Source: Prostheceraeus crozeri (taxonomy: Eukaryota; Platyhelminthes; Polycladida; Euryleptidae). From it: a stretch of DNA of 64,000 bases. Positions 56,090 through 64,000 of the stretch are shown here, piece by piece. The notes under the pieces are model-generated. The model saw only the letters and a program-made list of their open reading frames with translations, made no database searches and was not told the DNA's origin. Made by a program: the position numbers and the translations under genes. Location: positions 1 through 64,000 of the forward strand of contig CAJQUW010000928.1 of assembly GCA_907163375.1 (NCBI GenBank). The letters run 5' to 3'. Positions within the stretch are counted from its first letter, which is position 1. Every line of letters starts with the position of its first letter.

Positions 56090-59080
56090 CTATCTATGAT
56101 TTCTGATGTCCATTGCTCTGTCAATATATTCGTCTACTGGTCTGATTTTTCCTATTGTTAATGCATCCATATAGACATAGAAATCTGATCGTGTTATGTC
56201 TCTCAAGTCCGGAATCAGTGCATCTCTTTCCTCGTTATAGCATGGAAATTCAACAATGAAATAGAAGATATCTTCAATCTTATTCAAGTCACAGAATTTA
56301 CAAATACAGTCTTTATAAGTACTGCGATTTTGATATGTTCCAACTTCTGCTGCAAGAGTGTGATTACCAGTTCTTAATTTGATGACGCTACAGATTTTAT
56401 TTCTGCTGTTACTATTTGCTAAATATGGTTTTAATTGACATTGAAACCTGCATAACTCTAGGTATCTTAATCCTTTAACACTATGTTTAGCGCTGTCGAT
56501 CCACTCTCTTCTGAAATATTCAATCAATGCATTGTCAATTATCTTTTTGGACTTTCCACTGTATTCAATGCTCTGTATATCTTTTAGGTCAATTTTGTGA
56601 ACTAACTTATCTATTCTGCTACACCATGTATTACGAAATGATTTTTTGTTTGTATTCTTATTGATGATTCTGAATAATCGTGTGATTAATCTCTTATCAT
56701 CGCTCATATTTAGTTTAAGAAAGTAATTCAAAACTGATTTATAAAAATAAATTCTATTGGTTTAACACCAAACTCACCGATAATACAGTAATTAGGTGTT
56801 GTTATGCGTAAGTGGTAATATCTTTTGTAAAATTGCATAATCACACGATTTAAGTCGTTTATATTTCTATCAAAAAAAATTTCACTGCCGTATCTCATTC
56901 TCGATATTGTTAGCTATTCTAGTGCTTCCGTTAAAATTCTACCATCATCTGTGTTAAATTCTTTCAAAGTTTTGGCAGTTACATATGAAGATGCTCTTCC
57001 TCTTTTCGTTAATTCTTCGATATGCATTCTATCAGTTCTTGCAATCGAAACACCAAAATATCTATATACATCTACCATATCAATTGGGGACATATTGCCA
57101 TCATCTAAAATTAGCTTTTCATATTTATTTTTTCCATTGAATATCATTATTTTAGCTTTATTATAATTTACTTTTAAGCTGTTGTTTTCACAAAATTTAT
57201 GGAGAAATTTAATCTGTTCGACAATACCAACTTGTGATTCGCTGAGTAACATTATATCATCGGCATATATAAGAGCAGCAATATTTATATTCGTTATTTT
57301 TGCTGGATCGAATGCGCTAATATTTTTATTAAGTTCAATTAGAAAGTCGTTCATATATATGCAAAATAAGGTTGGCGATAAGCTATCTCCTTGTGGAATG
57401 CCATAATCTAGTTGGAGTTCTTCACTTTCTTCTCCATTAAAAAGAATTTTATATCTTTTGTTGTTTATAATATTTTCTATTAATGACAAAAAATTACCGT
57501 TAGGTATGATATACCTCAGCTTATTTATTAATCTACTTTTTTGAACAGTGTCAAATGCTTTCGAGAGATCGACATATATAGATCGTATAGTGTCTTATTA
57601 TCATTTTTATATATTTGAATAATTTCTTTTAGCACCCAGATATTGTCAATCGTTGAATGTCCTTTTCTAAATCCAGTTTGTGATTCGTGCAATAATTCAA
57701 ACTTATCAGTCCAATCGTTTAGTCTACCATTTAACATTCTTGTCAACAGCTTTTCAATACAGGAAGATAGATTAATACATCTGTAAGAGTTTGAATCATT
57801 TTTATCACCCTTCTTGAAAATGGAGGCGATCCAACTAGAGTGCCAAGGAACATTACCCTCGCTCATTATTTGATTGAATAGAGTATATAGAATTTGTGTT
57901 TGGTTCTGGTCATTCTTCAACATTTCGTTTATACCATTTCATCTGGGCCACTGGATTTAGAGTTCTTTGAATATTTGATTGCATTTTCAACTTCAGCTAT
58001 CGTGAATTTTTTGTTTAACTCATCGTCATTTCTATTTGGAATAATTTGATTTACAATGTCGCTTGTTATTCGTTTGTCGTTTACTATTTTAATTTCATTA
58101 TCTCTTTTCTTCATATTTTCTTTAAATATTTCAGCATTTAAAGCAGTTTTTTGTTTGGAATTTTTCATCGGCTTATTATTATTATTAAGTAATTCCCAAT
58201 AATTTTTCACGTCTTTATTCGCTTTTGCTATTTTTAGTTCATTTAGCTTTATTCTCTGCAGGTTTCTCTTTTCTCTTTTAATATTTTTGCCAAGTTCCCT
58301 TTTTGATTGTAATAGTAAGCTTAAGTTTAGTTCGCTTTGATCAGTCTTGTACGCATCAACATTTTGTTTATATTTTTTTCTTAAGCATCTTGTATCATCA
58401 GAATATATTATCTCAGTGGTTGATGCCACCGTAGTTTTATTGATTCCTTATTGACTTTAACCAATCTATCATAGATTTCTGACTTACTTAATTGCTTATC
58501 CTTAACTTCCTCTAGAAGCTTTGAACTTTTGTCTGTAATCGTTTGGCGATATTTATCAGAATTACATTTCGCATTCCATTTGAAGGGAATTACTCGTTTA
58601 CCGTTGTCATTCCTTTGTGATCTGCTTACAATATTTACTATTTTAGGCATTTTAGATTTTAGAGCTATTTTAAAATCAATTTTCAGTGGTCGATGATCAG
58701 TATATAACTTGGGCTCCATTATTTTGAAAGCTTCTAAATATTTCACCATTGAGTTTGTTAATAACAAATAGTCTATGACTGATTTATAACATTTCTCATT
58801 TTGAAGCCTGCAAAATATATGTTGACCTTTTTCATATCTTTCATTTGCTATTATAAGTGAAGTTTCATTGCAAAAATTTATCAGCTCTCGTCCTTGTTTA
58901 TTAACAACTGAATCTTCAGAATTTCTTTTCGGGAGATTCAAGTGCTTGTATCATTCATTTTGCCTATTCTGCTATTTAGGTCGCCCAACATGATAATATG
59001 TTTCATTTTAAACTTTTCTGTGTATTCTTTTATTTTATCAAAATAATTTTTGTCAGCATATTTAGATTCTCTGCTTTCTC
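56090..59080 (-). pseudogene. LINE F ORF2
   Basis: Fragments in order from the 5' side: SKYADKNYFDKIKEYTEKFK, IIMLGDLNSRIG, SVIDYLLLTNSM, LYTDHRPLKIDF, NSKSSGPDEMV, SWIASIFKKGDKND, GFRKGHSTIDNIWV, GIPQGDSLSPTLF, LIYADDIMLLSES (active site intact), RFFGVSIARTDR-type block, CICKFCDLNKIEDIFYF and IDRAMDIRNHR. Frame breaks near 58940, 58410-58430, 57925, 57500-57530 and 56740-56910. It supplies the ORF2 region missing from its sister copy A. Confidence 0.9.

Positions 59081-60476
<1,396 letters not shown>

Positions 60477-60560
<84 letters not shown>
60477..60560. repeat. (CT)n tract: GA tail of LINE copy G
   Basis: Eighty-four bases of CT immediately at the 3' end of copy G (minus strand: ACCAAGTTGGTCAATAAAC, ATTCTGAGTTCT, GAGAG...). 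Confidence 0.92.
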
Positions 60561-60562
<2 letters not shown>

Positions 60563-61008
60563 AACTCAGAATGTTTATTGACCAACTTGGTACAAACATG
60601 AGATGAAAAAAATGCATGTACAAAAGGGAAAAAAGAAAGAAAAGATGATATGCACATGGATGAATGAATACGGCAACAGTAACTTTTGGAAGTGAGGGTG
60701 GCATAAGCGTTCGGAAGCAGGATGAAAGCGGTGATCACAATTTTTCTTCGATGGGCGCATGATGTCTGAAAAATTCTTCAAAGTACAGATTACAGATGAC
60801 AGATTATTTACAGATTTTACATTAATATGATGACGACGATAGCGTGATAAGTCATTGCATAGAATGAATATGAAAATAAGGCATATGAAAGAAACATTTC
60901 ATAGATAAATGAGGAGAGGATCGGGATTGATGATTGAAGTTTTAGTAAATCATTTAATTGCACATCACACCATCGCAGCAGATTATTTAGCTATAGCCTT
61001 ATTATTTG

Positions 61009-61400
61009 ATCGGAGATGTGGTCGGTTATTAAGGTCAAAGTAGGTTTATATTAGAATAAAATGTGGTTAAACATGATGCATATAGGATTTTATCAAATGA
61101 TAAATCAATTACTTAATTACCCTTGAAATAGTGCGGTCCTAAGTGATAAGCATTGAAGAAAAAAGAGTTCCCCAATACTTATATTCAAGACCGCAAATAC
61201 CGTGGTCATTAATAGAACACAAGTTAGAAACGAAACAGCATCACGTCTAAGCACAAAATTATAACGAGAAATATCTCAACTCTTACCTGAAATGGTGCAA
61301 TGGATATTGGAATTAGAGAAATTCACGGCTAGAGATTTCACCGATCGACCTCCGATATTCAGTAGCGATGGCAGAGTGAAACATTTACCGCGCTGAGTGC
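61009..61400 (-). promoter_or_regulatory. Leader/5' splice-site module of LINE G
   Basis: Minus-strand GTTTCACTCTGCC (near 61382), leader AATATCGGAGGTCGATC (61358-61342), donor ACCATTTCAG|GTAAGAG with the exon-like side ending at 61287, and partner arm at 61009-61025 (plus-strand ATCGGAGATGTGGTCGG). Confidence 0.55.
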
Positions 61401-61739
61401 GTCAGTGTCAAGGTGAATATTAATCATTTGCTATTGCTTTGTTGTTCATTACTGGGTAGATGCGCCAACATTAATGTATTGATTATTCTTAAAGGAAACA
61501 GGCACTTGTGGTTTCATAGAAATCTGATCGAGTTCAATCATTCACAAAGTTGGAGAAAGCTTCTATATTTATAATTAAACATGGAATGTGTTATCTATCA
61601 AACGTCAATTTATTAATGAATTCATCGATAGCTGTGATTTCTTGATCAATGACTAGGCTCAATGCCGTAATGTAATTGAGTCCTTCAATCCATTGTTTGA
61701 TCAATGCAGTTTGCTAGGAAGTGGAAGTAACGTAATTCT

Positions 61740-62401
61740 GTAAAAAGGAAGAGCAAACTTCTTCGGATATATTCTCTAATAAAGTCTGTGCGACGTTTCG
61801 GGAGACCCCCTTAGTCATGCACGATGCAGTCAAGTGACTGAAAATCGAAGCAGTGTCATTTTAACCAGCAAAGCAGAGCATAAATCAATAAATTAAACGC
61901 TAAAGCTACACAACAACAAGCCAACATGCTACTTACAAGCAAAAGATTTAAGTATGATAAGATAAAATCCAAATAAGAAAAGTTACAAAATTAAGATAAT
62001 CACGGTGTTAACCCTTCTTGCCTGTTCAGAACATTATCGCCAGCTTCTTGAATATACACGGCCTGAACAGGCGAGAAGGGTTAAGACCGTGATTATCTTA
62101 ATTTTGTAACTTTTCTTATTTGGATTTTATCTTATCATACTTAAATCTTTTGCTTGTAAGTAGCATGTTGGCTTGTTGTTGTGTAGCTTTAGCGTTTAAT
62201 TTATTGATTTATGCTCTGCTTTGCTGGTTAAAATGACACTGCTTCGATTTTCAGTCACTTGACTGCATCGTGCATGACTAAGGGGGTTTCCCGAAACGTC
62301 GCACAGACTTTATTAGAGAATATATCCGAAGAAGTTTGCTCTTCCTTTTTACATCCATCAACCGGATATGTGGAGAAATCGACCCCATGGTCAACATCAA
62401 T
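61740..62401. mobile_element. Large foldback element with 290-bp arms and 12-bp target duplication
   Basis: Arms 61740-62029 and 62063-62352 are inverted copies of equal length with only a few mismatches; the loop is 33 bases. TAACGTAATTCT flanks the insert at 61728-61739 and 62402-62413. A 49-base single-copy stretch (62353-62401) follows the right arm. The right arm plus this stretch is open on the plus strand (MTKGVSRNVAQTLLEN, EEVCSSFLHPSTGYVEKSTP), suggesting the arms derive from the 3' end of a coding element. An inverted double 3' end with a 12-bp duplication fits a Penelope-like insertion, but the family is unproven. Confidence 0.85.
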
Positions 62402-62689
62402 TAACGTAATTCTTTCGATGCTGATTCGCGAAGATCTCGATAGATAATGACACAGTTATCAATAAATTATCAATCCAATTATGATATCATGGAAATCGGA
62501 CAGCGTTCAGTGTGCGAAGGAAAGAATAAATAGAATCTATCGCTTTAAGGGTTAGATTAAGCGGAAATTGATAAGTTTTGACTTTCTTCTTTTGTCTGCG
62601 AGATCGTGTCGAATGCTGTAGGTCAAGACTTAGAAAGAAATATCTCTCATCGTGTCAAATTATTATGAAATATATTATCTATTGTTTCG

Positions 62690-63079
62690 ACATTTCATCG
62701 CTTTATCAATGAATTCATCAATTGCTTTGATTTGTCCTATCTTTAATGTATTCATGATTTCATAGAAATCTGATCGTGTACAGTTTGCTAGGAACGGAAT
62801 TAGCGTTCTTCTTTCTGCGCTGTATCGAGGACAAATTGACATAAAATGATAAATATCTTCCGTCGCATCATTTTCACATAATTTGCAAGTAAAATCATTA
62901 TGAGTGCTTCAATTTTGATATGTTCCAACTTCTGCTGCGAGAGTGTGATTTCCAGTTCGCAATTTAAGGATATTATCAGTTTTTATTTTTTCATCGACTA
63001 GACACAGATATTGTTTCAAATCAGTTTGGAATCTACAGAGCTCTAAGTATCTCAGTCCTTTGTTGCTATTCCCCAGTGA
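62690..63079 (-). pseudogene. LINE G ORF2, C-terminal end
   Basis: Minus strand: NSNKGLRYLELCRFQTDLKQ, KLRTGNHTLAAEVGTYQN, a TGA in place of the usual Arg, STHNDFTCKLCENDATEDIY (Cys-His motif), FYEIMNTLKIGQIKAIDEFI and DKAMKCRN. One nonsense codon (~62910) is the only lesion in the retained part. Confidence 0.85.
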
Positions 63080-64000
63080 ATCTTTTCTATGGGTTTTTAA
63101 GGGAATATATGGGATTGTAAGGGATCCCATATGATCCCATTCACGATGCAAATAGGATCATATGGGTTTCTTGGGGATTATATGGAATCCCTTACAATCC
63201 CATACAACTGAATCCCCTAGAATCCACGATTCTCATCAAAGGATTCCTTATGTAGAATATGAAAGGGATTAATCAAAATTAATGCTAATCAATCGAAATC
63301 AAACCGGTCTCACAGATCTTTATGGATGACTTGCAAGGTTTTGATTACATACATCGATTTCGATCATTAACAGTGTGGGCCAATCGCTCACATATACAGT
63401 GTATAATCGACTACACTGTGAAAATGGACGCGATGGACTCTAGACCTACACGTAGAAAAAGATTCAATGATGGCATACAGACTTTATCCTGTGGGGACCA
63501 GAAAACTTCAGACAATTATCTATGGGCCTGCTGTTTTAGGACCTTCACATAGGCCATTATCATTCCCACTGTAACAATTTTGGTTTTTCACTGGTTGTCT
63601 GGAAAACCAAATGATATGTTTTGGTTTCCTAGAAAACTAATCCCGCAATGATTTGCTGAAATAACTTTAAAATGTAATTATGTAATTTACTATCCTTTGG
63701 TACATGTACTGATTCGAATCCTACTTATCTGGCAAGAATCCTATATGTTTCCTACCATAACCTGTGAAACCCACCATTTCCTATAGTAGAATCCCGGCAG
63801 GTTTTGTAGGGACATCAGTAATAGCTCTATTCTTGATAGGATCTCAATAGGACACACCAGAGAAATATAATTGACCAGAACAGGATCTTAATAGCAAACT
63901 TCAGAGAAGTAGATTTCTCACGTTTTAATATATCGTCAGTGATGACGTGATGATTCATTCACAAGGCTTCAAACCGACCTCGATTTCGCCAGACGACGGA
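63080..64000. other. Non-coding DNA with GGGAT/ATCCC-rich inverted motifs
   Basis: 63090-63240 is dense in inverted words such as GGGATCCCATATGATCCCAT and TGGGATTGTAAGGGAT with their complements. Related motifs (GAATCC, AGGATC) recur near 63710-63870. Likely a decayed non-autonomous element. No gene recognised. Confidence 0.4.

Larger units (their letters stand above)
55263..59080 (-). mobile_element. LINE copy F (5'-truncated in the endonuclease domain)
   Basis: The 3' region 55263-56089 and ORF2 to 59080. Nearly identical to copy A over the shared part. Its 3' tail is reduced to GAG, directly joined to copy E. Its 5' end stops within RESRESKYADKN, where the element's own sequence CTGCTTTCTC merges into the CT-rich tract that follows, so truncation fell in a naturally GA-rich codon run. 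Confidence 0.9.
60561..63079 (-). mobile_element. LINE copy G (5'-truncated, carries a foldback insertion)
   Basis: 3' region 60561-62690 (with a foldback insert at 61740-62401) and the last ~130 codons of ORF2 to 63079, where homology stops. It has the full tail signature: hairpin ACCAAGTTGGT, CAATAAAC, then GA. Confidence 0.88.

Overview
This is a transposon-dominated eukaryotic window. It is AT-rich, with intron-like spacing, long satellite and microsatellite arrays, and no bacterial gene organisation. The mix of Penelope-like retroelements (GIY-YIG type), Tc1/mariner, several LINE clades, tRNA-derived SINE heads, a THAP exon relic and frequent TACATGTA/TAGGCCTA-type words suggests a marine invertebrate metazoan (lophotrochozoan or invertebrate deuterostome). 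The species cannot be fixed from the sequence. I see no convincing intact host gene. Nearly everything recognisable is a mobile element or its decayed remains.

Layout. 1-9590 is a 182-bp satellite array of about 53 monomers with higher-order structure. 9838-10615 is an interspersed repeat split by a short Tc1-like element; an unsplit relative lies at 47737-48022. 11426-13097 is a broken Penelope-like element (PLE-1), followed by a MITE (13101-13471). 13581-19471 is a second, better preserved PLE (PLE-2), cut in two by a 1655-bp Tc1 element that sits at a TA. Removing the Tc1 and one TA restores the PLE frame exactly.

19489-32420 is a chain of four LINE copies of one family, all on the minus strand (5' to 3': D, B, C, A). 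The 5' end of each lies directly on the short GA-repeat tail of the copy before it. PLE-2 in turn lies against the GA tail of A. The same family recurs at 52697-63079 (G, then a long GA microsatellite, then F, then a divergent copy E). Copy B keeps an intact zinc-finger ORF1. ORF2 (AP endonuclease, reverse transcriptase, Cys-His motif) is damaged in every copy.

The most unusual signal is in the LINE 3' regions. Six copies carry a module downstream of ORF2 made of a leader-like block, a consensus 5' splice site (CAG|GTAWGT type) and a base-pairing partner for the leader 120-380 bases further on. In copy B, 81 bases of this block, ending exactly at the splice-site G, recur without a mismatch at the element's 5' end, joined directly to the ORF1 leader. 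This is what a reverse-transcribed spliced RNA would look like. Together with the head-to-tail arrangement on GA tails, it suggests a LINE whose 3' region supplies a promoter and first exon to its downstream neighbour, analogous in logic to the Drosophila telomeric HeT-A element. This is inference and needs RNA evidence.

32421-52620 is mostly non-coding. It holds a VNTR (about 33790-34535), several decayed coding remnants (unknown protein, LINE reverse transcriptase, Gypsy-like, RTE-like, THAP, MULE-like), a foldback insertion with a 13-bp target duplication, a long-TIR element, nested repeats and SINE heads. A second large foldback with a 12-bp target duplication interrupts LINE copy G.
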